Shown: positions 42,350 through 55,909, counted from the first letter of the stretch. The stretch is DNA of 63,276 nucleotides from Hydrogenobacter hydrogenophilus (GCF_900215655.1 NZ_OBEN01000009.1:1-63276), one strand, 5' to 3'. Notes: generated from the letters alone by a model not told the origin. Translations and numbers: made by a program.

Positions 42350-42840
42350 CAGAAGGCGGACATCACGCTATAGAGCTTTTATGGAAAGGTTTCAATATAC
42401 TTCTTTTCCTTGGAATAGTCTATTGGTTCGGTCGCAAGCCCGCATCCGAAGCCTTTAATAACTTCTTCAAAAGCCTTACCGAAAGGCTCAACGCTTCAGA
42501 AGAAGAGCTAAGACTTTCAAAAGAAGAGCTAGCAAAAGCAAAAGAGAGCTATGAGGATGCTCAAAGACGCTACAAAGAGCAGATAAAACTCGCCCAAGAA
42601 ACTGCTGAGTATATAAAAGAAGAGGAAACAAAAAAGGCTCAGCAGATGGCAAACAGGATAAGGGAAAAAGCAAAGTCCGCTATAGAGATAGAAACCAAAA
42701 AAGCAAAAGAAGAGCTCATACGCTTTGGTATGGAAAAGGCAAAGCAGATGGCAGAAGACATGCTTAGAAAAGCTTTTGAGGATCCTAAGGTTCAAAGAAA
42801 TTACATAGAGAAGGCTCTCAAGTCTATGGAGGAAACATGA
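42346..42840 (+). CDS. atpF: ATP synthase F0 subunit b
   Basis: 164 aa. One membrane helix (about 10-27, FNILLFLGIVYWFGRKP), then a long heptad helix rich in E, K and A. Second stator arm beside b'. Overlaps both neighbours by 4 nt. Confidence 0.93.
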   Translation: MTEGGHHAIELLWKGFNILLFLGIVYWFGRKPASEAFNNFFKSLTERLNASEEELRLSKEELAKAKESYEDAQRRYKEQIKLAQETAEYIKEEETKKAQQMANRIREKAKSAIEIETKKAKEELIRFGMEKAKQMAEDMLRKAFEDPKVQRNYIEKALKSMEET

Positions 42841-43373
42841 TTAACAAAACAGAGCTTTCAAGAAAAATATCCAGAACGCTCATAAGCTCTCTGCCCAAAG
42901 ATAGGCAGAGTATGGTCTCTGTCTCAGACTTTCTTGGCTTTCTTTCCGAGCTCTACAGAAAAGAGAGAACCTTCAAGGACTTTATGCTAAACCCCCTTAT
43001 ACCTGTATCCGCTAAACTATCTTACCTGAATGCCCTGCGCGAGAAGTTTGGACTTCCCAAGGAGTTAGAACAAGCCCTCTCTTACATAGTACAGCTATCA
43101 GCCTTTCCCTTTATATCCCAAATAAAGCACTTCTTTGATCACGAAGTGGAAAAAACTCTTAGATTTTCAAAGGCTTTCCTAATTTTAGCCCAAAAAACCG
43201 ACGAATCCCAACTTAAAAGGATAAGAGATGTGGTGAGCAAAATGCTCAGCAGAGATTTGGAGTTTGAGGTGATAGAAGATAAGAGTCTTATCGGTGGTTT
43301 TGTGGTAAAAACTTACGGCTTTGTTCTGGACGCATCCATAAAGAAGAATCTGCAAGAGATTCTTAGGAGTTAA
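42837..43373 (+). CDS. atpH: ATP synthase F1 subunit delta
   Basis: 178 aa. N-terminal six-helix bundle and C-terminal DKSLIGGFVVKTYGFVLDAS, the conserved OSCP/delta end. Joins the b/b' stalk to the F1 head. Order b', b, delta; atpA does not follow, so the operon is split in this genome. Confidence 0.95.
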   Translation: MINKTELSRKISRTLISSLPKDRQSMVSVSDFLGFLSELYRKERTFKDFMLNPLIPVSAKLSYLNALREKFGLPKELEQALSYIVQLSAFPFISQIKHFFDHEVEKTLRFSKAFLILAQKTDESQLKRIRDVVSKMLSRDLEFEVIEDKSLIGGFVVKTYGFVLDASIKKNLQEILRS

Positions 43374-43375
43374 CC

Positions 43376-43675
43376 GTGGAATATCCAAAGGAAACCTTTA
43401 AGAAATTAGCTCAAGAGCTTAAAAATATGGCTATTCCTCCAGAGATAGAGCTTGTCATTTGCTTTCCTGATGTTGAACAGCAGGATTGCGAAGAAGAGGT
43501 GAGCTATCCTACTGTTGTGGTGCGCTATGTGGGAAGCTTTGAGGACGAAGGTCCTGAGAAGAAGCTCATCTTTAACGAAGCTTACTGGAAGTCAAGCGTA
43601 GAACAGTTAAAGGGTGCTGTGTTGCATCAGATAAAGTCTCTGATGGAAGAACTCCAATCCTTTGAAGGAGAATAA
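43376..43675 (+). CDS. Conserved-looking acidic protein of unknown function
   Basis: 99 aa from a GTG two bases after atpH. Begins MEYPKETFKKLAQELKNM, contains YPTVVVRYVGSFEDE and ends in a helix. No motif recognised. Tight spacing puts it in the atp-dapL transcript. Confidence 0.65.
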   Translation: MEYPKETFKKLAQELKNMAIPPEIELVICFPDVEQQDCEEEVSYPTVVVRYVGSFEDEGPEKKLIFNEAYWKSSVEQLKGAVLHQIKSLMEELQSFEGE

Positions 43676-43688
43676 AGGAGGAAGAAGC

Positions 43689-44855
43689 ATGGTGGAATAC
43701 TCAGAAAGGATAAAGAGCTTACCACCCTACCTTTTTGCACAGATAGACAAAAAGAAAAGGGAAAAGCTCTCTCAGGGTGTGGACATAATAGACCTTGGGG
43801 TAGGTGATCCTGATATACCAACACCTGAACCTATAGTGAGAGCCATGCAAAAAGCAGTAGAAAAACCCGAGCATCATAGATATCCCTCTTACGAAGGCAT
43901 GCTATCTTTTAGGTCTGCGGTTGCGGATTTTTACAAAAGGAGGTTCGGCGTTTTTCTTGATCCTCACAAAGAGGTAATAGCGCTCATAGGCTCAAAGGAA
44001 GGCATAGCCCACTTTCCTTTAGCTTTTATAAATCCCGGTGATGTGGTGCTCTGCCCTGACCCAGCTTACCCCGTTTATAAGATAGGTACTATATTTGCAG
44101 GAGGCGTGCCTTATACCCTGCCTCTAAAAGAAGAGAATCACTTTTTACCTGATTTTAAAAGCATTCCAGAAGAAGTTCTAAGAAAAGCAAAAATCATTTG
44201 GGTAAATTATCCTAACAACCCCACCTCTGCGGTTGCAACGGAGAACTTTTACAGGGAACTAATACAATGGGCAAAGGAGCACAACATAATAGTGGCATCT
44301 GACCTTGCCTATTCGGAGATATACTTTGGAGAAGAAAAACCCCTTTCCATACTCCAAATAGAAGGAGCTAAGGATATAGCTATAGAGTTTCACTCTTTGT
44401 CAAAAACGTACAACATGACTGGTTGGCGTATAGGTATGGCGGTAGGAAATGAACATCTTATTGCTGGGCTTGGTAAAGTAAAAACCAATGTGGATTCTGG
44501 ACAGTTCCAAGCTATCCAAGAGGCAGCTATAACAGCACTAAACCTTCCAGATAGCGAGGTCCAAAAGATAAGAGATATCTACAAACAAAGAAGAGAGGTT
44601 ATGGTAAAGGCTCTTGAAGACATAGGTCTTGAGGTCTATAAATCCTCTGCCACCTTTTACCTTTGGGTGAAAGTTCCCAAAGGCTTTACTTCTGCGGAGT
44701 TTGTTTCTTTACTTCTTGACCAGTGTGGTATAGTTTGCACACCAGGAAACGGCTTTGGAGATTACGGAGAGGGCTACTTTCGTATATCACTCACTGTACC
44801 CACCGAAAGACTCCTTCAGGCGGTGGAAAGGATCAGTAAATTAAAAATATTATGA
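43689..44855 (+). CDS. dapL: LL-diaminopimelate aminotransferase
   Basis: 388 aa from the ATG at 43689 (SD AAAGGAGG). Class I PLP fold: GVGDPDIPTPEPI, NYPNNPTSAVA, ASDLAYSEIYF, SLSKTYNMTGWRIGM with the Schiff-base Lys. The start SERIKSLPPYLFAQIDKKK is typical of DapL, which makes LL-diaminopimelate from tetrahydrodipicolinate in one step of lysine and cell-wall synthesis. General aspartate aminotransferase is the alternative. Confidence 0.88.
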   Translation: MVEYSERIKSLPPYLFAQIDKKKREKLSQGVDIIDLGVGDPDIPTPEPIVRAMQKAVEKPEHHRYPSYEGMLSFRSAVADFYKRRFGVFLDPHKEVIALIGSKEGIAHFPLAFINPGDVVLCPDPAYPVYKIGTIFAGGVPYTLPLKEENHFLPDFKSIPEEVLRKAKIIWVNYPNNPTSAVATENFYRELIQWAKEHNIIVASDLAYSEIYFGEEKPLSILQIEGAKDIAIEFHSLSKTYNMTGWRIGMAVGNEHLIAGLGKVKTNVDSGQFQAIQEAAITALNLPDSEVQKIRDIYKQRREVMVKALEDIGLEVYKSSATFYLWVKVPKGFTSAEFVSLLLDQCGIVCTPGNGFGDYGEGYFRISLTVPTERLLQAVERISKLKIL

Positions 44856-46122
44856 AGGAGATAGAGCTATCACAGCTTTGTACTTTTGTACCTACTGTAG
44901 AGCACGAGACGACCCTTGAGGAGGTTCTAAAACTCTTTAAAGAGCGTGAGCCCCATGAACTCTTCGTTGTGGTAAAAGATGGAAAACCCATAGGTTTTGT
45001 TAAAAGAAAAGATGTAAGTTCTGCCATATATAGGGCTGACCTCTTAGTAGGCGACCTTCTAAAGCCTTTTATTAGGCTAAGGAACATAAAAACCACTGTG
45101 GATAACATTCAAGGTCTTTTTGACTTTTTTAATTTGCAAAAAGACCCCATAGTGGTGGTAAACAGGAACGGTTTATATGTGGGTGTGCTTTTTTATCATG
45201 TACTTTTGCACTATGTGTGCATGTATAAAGATACAGAAACTTCCATTTTTCAGAAGCTTAGGAAACTTTTTGGACAACCCTATTATCTTTATGTTTTTTT
45301 CTTAAAGGGGAAGAAGGATTTTAGAGAGCGGTTTGGAGCGGTAAAAGAAGAAGGGCTCTACAAGATACTTTACGAGGATATAAAGGATACCATCCCGGGC
45401 GACATAACCCTTTTGAGAGATGAAGGGGAGGTGTATGCACTCTCCAAAGAGAAACTCTCTAAGGATAAGGTAAAAGAGATCATAGAAGGCTTTCACAAGG
45501 AGTTTTCCCTCCTTTACGCAGATGCAAAACCCGTTTATGTGCAGGGCTACATGCTACCCCTTGAACCTATAAAGAGTTATGAGGAGTTTTTTAAGTTGGC
45601 TTCTGACACAAGAGACAGATTAAAGGGTGTGGAAGCATCCTTCTTTATACTGCACGGACTACAGCCTTCTGTTGTCATGTGTGAGTATGCATCAAAGGAA
45701 CTCATTGCTAAGATAAAGGAACAGATAACTCAAGATTTCAAAACCATTCTTGATAGGATACTTAAAGAAGACAGAGAACTTTGGGAGTATGTGCTTTACG
45801 ACTTTTTCAAGGATTACCCTTACTTTGAGCTTTTTTACATAATGAACGAGAAGGGTATACAGATATCCAACAATGTGATAAACCCAAAAACAAAGTATCA
45901 CATAAAGGCAGGTAAAAAAGGAGCGGATAGGTCAGAAAAGCCTTACTTCAAGCAGGCCATGAAGGACGGCATGTACATATCAGACATATACATCTCTCAA
46001 GCTACAGATGACTTTTGTATAACGCTCTCCTCAAAATTTCAGTATAAAGATAAGACTTATGTGCTTGCTGGAGACATAAACTATAGGGAGATACACAAGC
46101 TTGTAAAAAGCTACGCCAAACA

Positions 46123-46126
<4 letters not shown>
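44852..46126 (+). CDS. Soluble CBS-pair plus PDC/Cache sensor protein
   Basis: 424 aa, no membrane segment. Residues about 5-125 look like two CBS motifs (LFVVVKDGKPIGFVKRKDV; PIVVVNRNGLYVGVLF). A mixed middle part (about 140-300) is unassigned. Residues about 330-424 are a PDC/Cache-like domain: LFYIMNEKGIQISNNVI, RSEKPYFKQAM, YISDIYISQATDDF, LAGDINYREIHKL. PDC domains are normally periplasmic; here it must face the cytosol. No output domain is clear. Overlaps the HDLP gene by 4 nt. Confidence 0.7.
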
Positions 46127-49577
<3,451 letters not shown>

Positions 49578-49581
<4 letters not shown>

Positions 49582-50879
49582 GAGCGTCCCATGCAGTAGT
49601 ACTCAAAGCCCTCCTCTCTCATCTTTGATGGTTCATATATGTTCCTACCATCTACTATTATGGGAAGCCTGAGAAGTTCTTTTACTTTTTGAAGGTCAGC
49701 CTTTTTAAACTCTTCCCATTCGGTAAGTATGAGAAGTGCCTCACAGTCCACAAGTGCCTGGTACATATCTTGTGCGTAGGAGAGGTCCTTGCCTTCGGGG
49801 AAGAGTCTTTTGAAGTTATTCATAGCTTTGGGATCATATAAACTTAGCTTGGCTCCGTGCTTGAGAAGAGCGGACACCACCTTTATAGAGGGTGCGTACC
49901 TTATGTCATCTGTGTTGGGTTTGAAAGAAAGCCCCCAAACTGCTAACCTTTTGTCCTTTAAGCTCCAGAGTGCAGTCTTCACCTTTTGAATAAACCTATC
50001 TATCCTCTCTGCGTTTATCTTCTCTACCTCTTTGAGCAATGAAAAGTCAACCCCGTGATCTTCTGCTATCTTTATGAAGGCTTTTACATCTTTGGGGAAA
50101 CAACTTCCACCCCAGCCTATGCCTGCATCCAAGAAAGCCCTCCCTATCCTCTTATCGTATCCTATACCATCTGCTACCAACTTTACGTCCGCTCCCGTTT
50201 TTTCACACAGGTCTGCTATCATGTTTATGAAAGATATCTTCATGGCTAAGAAGGAATTAGATGCGTGTTTTATAAGTTCTGCTGTGGCTGGGTCTGTGAA
50301 TATAATGGGTGCCTTTATGGGTTTGTAGATTTCCTGCATAATGCTCTTTGCTCTATCACTTTCAACACCTATAACTATTCTGTCCGGCTCTAAAAAGTCC
50401 TTTACCGCATTCCCCTCTCTTAAAAACTCAGGATTGGAAACCACATCAAACTCTATAGGACTTTTCATATATCTTTGCACGGTCTTTTTGATGAGCTTGT
50501 GGGTATTTACTGGCACTGTGGACTTTTCTATTAGCAGTTTGTAGTCCTTCATATGCTGTGCAGTGAGTCTTGCTACCTCCTCCACCTGTGATAGGTCTGC
50601 AGAGCCGTCTTCTTGCTCGGGTGTACCAACACATACAAAAATCACTTGGGAAAAATCAATTCCTTCAACGATATCCGTAGTAAAACTTATCCTATCCTGT
50701 TTGAGGCTCTCTTGGAGGAGTTCTTCTAGTCCTGGCTCGTAAATGGGGAGATGTCCCTCTTTTAGCATCTGTACTTTCTGTGGAATTTTCTCCACCACTT
50801 TCACTTTGTATCCCAGATGGGAAAGACATATGCCCGTTGTCAATCCTACGTAACCACCGCCTACAACGGTTATATTCAT
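49578..50879 (-). CDS. ugd: UDP-glucose 6-dehydrogenase
   Basis: 433 aa. NAD-binding VVGGGYVGLTTGICLSHLG at the start, GTPEQEDGSADLS, KSTVPVNT, and GGSCFPKDVKAFI with the catalytic Cys. Oxidises UDP-glucose to UDP-glucuronate for surface polysaccharide. UDP-N-acetylmannosamine dehydrogenase is related but has other signatures. Overlaps rnr by 4 nt. Confidence 0.95.
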
Positions 50880-52975
50880 CCCTCTTCCTCCACAAGCTCA
50901 AGCTCTATCTTACCTCTGTCTTCTTCAACTTTGACTACCCTAACCTTTACCATATCACCCAACCTGTATACTTTCCCAGTCCTTACACCCACAAGCCTGT
51001 GAGCTGGTTCGTCGTAAACATATTCATCTTCCGTTAGGGTGTTTATGCTCACAAGCCCCTCTACCAGATACTCTTGCAGTTCTACAAAAAAGCCAAAAGG
51101 TACAACCCCAGTTATTATACCCGTATGTACTTCACCTATATGTGCCTTCATGAGTCTAGCTTTTAACAGGTCTATGGCTTCTCTTTCTACATCGTCCGCG
51201 AGCCTTTCCTGTTTGGATAAATGCTGTCCAGCCATCTCAAGGTATGCTACCGTTTCTTCGTAAGGCACATCCTCACCTTTTATGGCTTTTTTCAAAAGCC
51301 TATGAACTATTATGTCTGTGTATCTCCTTATAGGTGATGTAAAGTGAGCGTAATGTTCAGAGGCAAGTCCAAAATGCCCCACATTGTGAGGTGAATAATA
51401 AGCTCTCTTCATGCTTCTGAGTGTCAAGAACCTAACCAAGTTTTCTTCTGGTCTTCCCTCAAAATCCTCTATGATCTTTTGAAAAAACTTAGGCTCAAGA
51501 GAGACTTTCTTTACTTTATACCCAAGACCACCAAGTATTTCTATTAGATTGTTTACCTTATCTGGGTCTGGTTTTTCGTGTACTCGGTAAAGACAAGGAT
51601 ATCCCATATTCTGCAAGTGCATGGCTACAGTCTCGTTGGCAGATATCATAAATTGCTCTATGATCTTATGGGCTATGTGCCTCTCGTAGGGGATCACCGC
51701 TACGGGTTCTCCAAACTCATTCACGACTACTTCCGATTCTGGAAGGTCAAAGTCAATGCTCCCTTTCTCCCAACGCTTTCTGGAAAGTATGCGATAAAGG
51801 TCTTCCATAAGCCTAAGGGGTTCTACAAGGTAAGGGTATTTATCTTCAAGCACCGGATCACCTACTATGAGCTTTAGAGCTTCTTCGTATGTCAGGCGCG
51901 CTTTGCTCTTTATGACGCTCTCGTATATGTCGTAGCTTACCAAGTTCCCCTTTTTATCAAACACCATCTCACAGGTGAAAGCAAGCCTGTCCTCATAGGG
52001 TTTTAGACTACACAGGTCTGCAGATAGCTTTTCTGGAAGCATGTGCAGGGCTCTGTCAGGGAGGTAAAAGGTAAAACCCCTTCTGAAAGCTTCCTTATCT
52101 GTGTGAGAGCCTTCTTTGACAAAATGAGATACATCAGCTATGTGCACCCACAGTCTGTAGTGTCCTTCCGGTGTCATTTCTATAGCTACTGCGTCGTCAA
52201 AGTCCTTAGCTCTTTCGGGGTCTATGGTAAAGCAAACCTGATCCCTTAGGTCTTTTCTCTTTTTCAACTCCCTCTTTATACTAATGCGTATCTTTTGGGC
52301 TTCTTTTATAACTTCTTCTGGATACCCAAGAGGGAGATCGTACTTTCTAATAAGAAGGTCTATGATAAGCAGTCTTTCCTGAGGATGTCCCAGCACTTCC
52401 TTGATCACTCCCTTAGCGGGGACTCTTTCCCTTGGGTACTCCTTTATCTCAACTACTACCAAGGTGTCCTTCTTTAGGTCCTTGCAACTTTCTTGGCTCA
52501 GCAGTATCTTTTGGTGGGGTGCGTCATAGATGGGTATCCCGTAGCAAATTTTACCTTTTACTATCTTACATACCAGCTCTCTTTTACCTCTCTTTATAAT
52601 CTTGAGTATGCGCACTTCCTTTTTACCTCTAAACTCCACCACTTTAGCCTTTACCAAGTCACCACCAAAGACCTTTGTCATTTCAAAGGGTGGTATGTAT
52701 ATGTCCTTTCTGCCTTCTCCTATATGGAGGAAGCCAAATCCTGCAGGGTAAGGAATCACAGTCCCTACAACTGTGTCTTCCTCCGTAAGCTTATACCTTC
52801 CTTTTTCTACAAATAGCCTCCCCTCTCTTTTTAGGGACTTGAGCAGTTTTTTGAGCTTTTTTCTACCTTCTTTGTCAAGCCCCAAATGTTTGGCTATCTG
52901 TTCAAAGTGCATGGCTTTATTAGAGCTTTTGAGCAGATTAAGAACTTCTTCTTCTGTTATGTGCCCATATGCCAT
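50876..52975 (-). CDS. rnr: Ribonuclease R
   Basis: 699 aa. N-terminal winged helix (EEEVLNLLKSSNKAMHFEQI), two cold-shock OB domains, catalytic RNB domain with CFTIDPERAKDFDDAVAIE, and a C-terminal S1 domain ending in acidic residues. 3'-5' exoribonuclease. The ATG is 8 nt from a TATAAT (52989-52984) without a Shine-Dalgarno: probably leaderless. Confidence 0.96.
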   Translation of the reverse strand: MAYGHITEEEVLNLLKSSNKAMHFEQIAKHLGLDKEGRKKLKKLLKSLKREGRLFVEKGRYKLTEEDTVVGTVIPYPAGFGFLHIGEGRKDIYIPPFEMTKVFGGDLVKAKVVEFRGKKEVRILKIIKRGKRELVCKIVKGKICYGIPIYDAPHQKILLSQESCKDLKKDTLVVVEIKEYPRERVPAKGVIKEVLGHPQERLLIIDLLIRKYDLPLGYPEEVIKEAQKIRISIKRELKKRKDLRDQVCFTIDPERAKDFDDAVAIEMTPEGHYRLWVHIADVSHFVKEGSHTDKEAFRRGFTFYLPDRALHMLPEKLSADLCSLKPYEDRLAFTCEMVFDKKGNLVSYDIYESVIKSKARLTYEEALKLIVGDPVLEDKYPYLVEPLRLMEDLYRILSRKRWEKGSIDFDLPESEVVVNEFGEPVAVIPYERHIAHKIIEQFMISANETVAMHLQNMGYPCLYRVHEKPDPDKVNNLIEILGGLGYKVKKVSLEPKFFQKIIEDFEGRPEENLVRFLTLRSMKRAYYSPHNVGHFGLASEHYAHFTSPIRRYTDIIVHRLLKKAIKGEDVPYEETVAYLEMAGQHLSKQERLADDVEREAIDLLKARLMKAHIGEVHTGIITGVVPFGFFVELQEYLVEGLVSINTLTEDEYVYDEPAHRLVGVRTGKVYRLGDMVKVRVVKVEEDRGKIELELVEEEG

Positions 52976-52998
52976 ATGAAAAGATTATAAACTATGCT

Positions 52999-54510
52999 CT
53001 AAAGGTAAAAAACTCTATTCTTTCCTTCACTTTTGGCTTTGTAAAGAGCGCTATCAGCCTTTCTTAAGATGGTGTCTATGGTATCACCTTCACGGTATGT
53101 GGTTATTCCTATAGATACAGTTATCTTAATTTTTCCGTCAAAAACCGTTTCTTCCACAATCCTCCTGAGCTTTTCCGCAACTACTAATGGTTCTGAATGC
53201 GCAATTAGTAAAAACTCTTCCCCTCCCCATCTTCCCATTATGTCCGTTTTTCTTATGTTATTTTTGAAAAGCCTTGCTAATTGTTTAAGAACCCTATCTC
53301 CAGCTTGGTGTCCGTAAGTATCGTTTATCTGCTTGAAGTTATCCACATCAATGAACAGAAGACTCAAAGGCATTTTGTATCTGCGTGCCTTGGCAACTTC
53401 CTTCTTAAGAAATTCCTCAAGAGCGTATCTGTTATACACACCTGTAAGTCTGTCGTAAAGGGCTAACTTTTTAAGTTTGTTCTCTGTGAGCTTTCTATCC
53501 GTTATATCCATGACCACACCCACTCCCGCAGGAGCAGACTTATAGTGTACAGTTTCTGAGCTTATCTGTACCCATACAACCTTCCCATCCTTTCTTTTTA
53601 TCCTTACCTCGTACCTTTTAACTCCTTTTTTACCCATATCCCTCTTGATCATAACCTTCTTGACCTTATCTCTGTCCTTTGGATGGATAAGAGAAAGAAG
53701 ATCCTCAAGGGATAAAAGCTCTTCAACGGAGTAGCCTGTTATCTCGGAAAGTGCCTCATTTGCGTATATTAACCTTTTTCCCTGCCTTAGAAAAATACCT
53801 ACGGGAGAAGCAGAAGCGAGTGAACGGAAGAGTTCTTCTTTCTCGTGTTTTTCTGTGATATCAACCACATACTTGTAATAGCCTATTACTTTCCCTTTAT
53901 CATCTTTTAGGCAAACGGTATGATCAAGCACCCACTTTACTTTACCATCCTTAGTTATGATCCTGTAATCTTCGTGAGTTTGCTCTGATAGAGGACCCTC
54001 TGTGCATTCTTTCAGCTCCTTCACTACTTTATCAAGGTCCTCTTTGTGTATAAGGTCTGTGTACTTTAACTTTCTTTCTACAAACTCTTCCACAGAGTAG
54101 CCCGTTAGATCTTTCACATTGGGAGAGACAAGTTTAACAGACCATCCAACAGCGTCCTCTAAAAAGAAAAACACCATGGGACCGCTTGTAAGGAAAATTT
54201 CTGGACTTAGCTTAACATACTCAAAAGCTTTGAGCACTTGGGATAGATCTATGTGTATCTCTATGTAAGTATTGTTTTCTTTATTATAGCTTGCAATTAC
54301 ATAAATATAATTCTCTCTGCCTTCTTTTGTAGTGTGCACATACACTGTCTGATAGTTCTCCAGCCCCTGCTGTTTCATAATCTTTGCTACATACGGATAA
54401 AACTCCATGCCATAGAGTTCCTTAGCTTTTTTGTTTGCGTACACTACCCTGTATTTTTCGTCTATTACCAAAAGAACTATAGGAAGGTTTTCAAAGCTTG
54501 AATAATCCAT
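52999..54510 (-). CDS. PAS-GGDEF diguanylate cyclase
   Basis: 503 aa, no membrane segment. Three PAS-like regions (about 1-95, 100-220, 225-340; PAC motifs YYKYVVDITEKHE and GVGVVMDITDRKL) and a GGDEF domain whose active site reads GRWGGEEFLLI, intact for making cyclic di-GMP. An RxxD inhibitory site (RKTD, MGRW upstream) may be present. With pilB nearby, control of pili or surface attachment is a fair inference. Confidence 0.92.
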   Translation of the reverse strand: MDYSSFENLPIVLLVIDEKYRVVYANKKAKELYGMEFYPYVAKIMKQQGLENYQTVYVHTTKEGRENYIYVIASYNKENNTYIEIHIDLSQVLKAFEYVKLSPEIFLTSGPMVFFFLEDAVGWSVKLVSPNVKDLTGYSVEEFVERKLKYTDLIHKEDLDKVVKELKECTEGPLSEQTHEDYRIITKDGKVKWVLDHTVCLKDDKGKVIGYYKYVVDITEKHEKEELFRSLASASPVGIFLRQGKRLIYANEALSEITGYSVEELLSLEDLLSLIHPKDRDKVKKVMIKRDMGKKGVKRYEVRIKRKDGKVVWVQISSETVHYKSAPAGVGVVMDITDRKLTENKLKKLALYDRLTGVYNRYALEEFLKKEVAKARRYKMPLSLLFIDVDNFKQINDTYGHQAGDRVLKQLARLFKNNIRKTDIMGRWGGEEFLLIAHSEPLVVAEKLRRIVEETVFDGKIKITVSIGITTYREGDTIDTILRKADSALYKAKSEGKNRVFYL

Positions 54511-54528
54511 GAAAAGACTTTTATTTTA

Positions 54529-54888
54529 TCACAGTATAAAGGCTACTGCTACAGAATAGTCCCTTTCGTGAGATATGGATACATACAGGCTTATACCTTC
54601 AAGCAGATGCTTTATGTCATCCCTAAGGATGTTCACCTTTGCAGGTTTTCCTCTGTCTCCGAGCACTTCTATTTGTGAGAATCTTAGCACTATACCGAAT
54701 CTCTGGTAAAAAGCTTTCAAAACAGCTTCTTTGCAAGCCCATCTTGCAGAAAGGCATGCGCAGAAAGACTTTTGCTGTGTGCAATACCCAAGCTCTCTTT
54801 GTGTGTATATGCGATTTAAAAATTTATCACCAAAGCGTTCTATAGCCTTCTTGATCCTTTCGTTTTTCACTATGTCTATACCAACCAC
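54529..54888 (-). CDS. acpS: Holo-[acyl-carrier-protein] synthase
   Basis: 119 aa from a GTG at 54888. VGIDIV start and SARWACKEAVLKAF (Asp and Glu metal ligands). Transfers 4'-phosphopantetheine to ACP Ser36. The start is 8 nt from TATAAT (54902-54897), so likely leaderless; that -10 is also the U-rich tail of the terminator of the globin gene upstream. Confidence 0.95.
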   Translation of the reverse strand: MVGIDIVKNERIKKAIERFGDKFLNRIYTQRELGYCTQQKSFCACLSARWACKEAVLKAFYQRFGIVLRFSQIEVLGDRGKPAKVNILRDDIKHLLEGISLYVSISHERDYSVAVAFIL

Positions 54889-54896
54889 AGAGGGAT

Positions 54897-54919
54897 ATTA
54901 TAAAGGGGGAAAGCCCCCC
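54897..54919 (-). terminator. Intrinsic terminator of the globin genes merged with the acpS -10
   Basis: Minus strand: GGGGGG-CTTT-CCCCC (54919-54905) makes a GC stem of 5 bp, followed by TTTATAAT. It lies 7 nt after the globin stop. The TATAAT of the tail (54902-54897) is placed to be the acpS -10, and the hairpin occupies exactly its 17-nt spacer. The -35 position (TTTCTT) matches poorly. Confidence 0.65.
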
Positions 54920-54926
54920 AAGAAAC

Positions 54927-55370
54927 TTACTTTTTCTCTACTATAACGCCTTTTAACGGTGCTACCGCCTGTAAAAATTCCTGCTGTTCCTTTGGAGGCA
55001 CTTTAAACTTGTTGAGGGTTTCTTTTGTGAGTTCTACAAATCTGTTCCAGTCTGAATCTGAGATACCAAGCCCTTCGTGAGCGGTTTTCATGTCCCTTCC
55101 CGTATATATACAGGGTCCTCCTGTGGCACTACATACAAAGTTAGTAAGATGAGCTATCAGTTTGTTCTTACTGTCGTTGCTGAGACCTTTAAAGTATACG
55201 CCTAATTGCCTGTCCGTCACAAGACGCACTGCAAGGTCCTTAACAACTGCTGAGATGGCATCGTATCCACCAAGTCTCTGATAAAGGGTCTTTTCTTTGT
55301 GCATCATCTCCGCAGAGCCAACTCCAAAAAGCCCAAAGACTAACATAAGGCTAAGTGCAGTTTTTCTCAT
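54927..55370 (-). CDS. Secreted group 1 truncated hemoglobin
   Basis: 147 aa. Signal peptide with cleavage after GVGSA (residue 20). TLYQRLGGYDAISAVV, GGPCIYTGRDMKTAH with proximal His98: group 1 (N) trHb family. The B9-B10 position, Phe-Tyr in textbook members, reads Leu46-Ala47, so distal-pocket chemistry must differ. Export of a globin suggests O2 or NO work in the periplasm. Second of a tandem with the lipoprotein globin, 14 nt apart. Confidence 0.88.
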   Translation of the reverse strand: MRKTALSLMLVFGLFGVGSAEMMHKEKTLYQRLGGYDAISAVVKDLAVRLVTDRQLGVYFKGLSNDSKNKLIAHLTNFVCSATGGPCIYTGRDMKTAHEGLGISDSDWNRFVELTKETLNKFKVPPKEQQEFLQAVAPLKGVIVEKK

Positions 55371-55384
55371 GACACTACCTCCTC

Positions 55385-55909
55385 TTATTTATTCCTATCA
55401 TCAACTACATCATTCCTTTGGCTCTCCAATATGTTAAGAACCGCTTGCTGTAAGTCAGCAGGAACACCGTTTTGTTGCATAGATTTTTGAACGCACGCCT
55501 TAAAACTATCTACATCATCGTTGGCTATACCTTTACCATCAGGTCCTACCATACCTTGATGCGCTGCTCTCATAGGTCTACATGTAAAGGTTCTCTGCTG
55601 TCCATCAACGGGACTTGTGTAAGTTATAGTAGTTGGAAAAGTACATGGACCACCAGCGGCAGCGCACAACTGTTTTGTTAGGCATACCTGTATACGTTCA
55701 AGAGAGTCCGCGGATAATCCTCTGAAGAATATACCTATGTTTGGGTCTGTTGCGAGACAGGGTACCGCATCACTTACTACTTTCCTAATACCCTGCTCAC
55801 CACCGAGCCTCTCAAAGGGTGTTTGAGCAGTACTGCTTCCCCCACAAGAAGAAAGCATAAAACCTGTAGAAGCTAATAGAGCAAATGTACCTAATGCATA
55901 CCTTCTCAT
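55385..55909 (-). CDS. Lipoprotein truncated hemoglobin
   Basis: 174 aa. Lipobox MLSSC gives a lipidated Cys22, then PFERLGGEQGIRKVVSDAV. The globin has an insertion of about 20 residues (TTITYTSPVDGQQ) between GGPC and the MRAAHQGM proximal-His segment, and extra cysteines (several pairs), suggesting disulfides in the periplasm. B10 is Val. Strong SD (AAAGGAGG). A GTGA-N5-TCAC element lies 63-75 nt upstream (55972-55984). Confidence 0.85.
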   Translation of the reverse strand: MRRYALGTFALLASTGFMLSSCGGSSTAQTPFERLGGEQGIRKVVSDAVPCLATDPNIGIFFRGLSADSLERIQVCLTKQLCAAAGGPCTFPTTITYTSPVDGQQRTFTCRPMRAAHQGMVGPDGKGIANDDVDSFKACVQKSMQQNGVPADLQQAVLNILESQRNDVVDDRNK

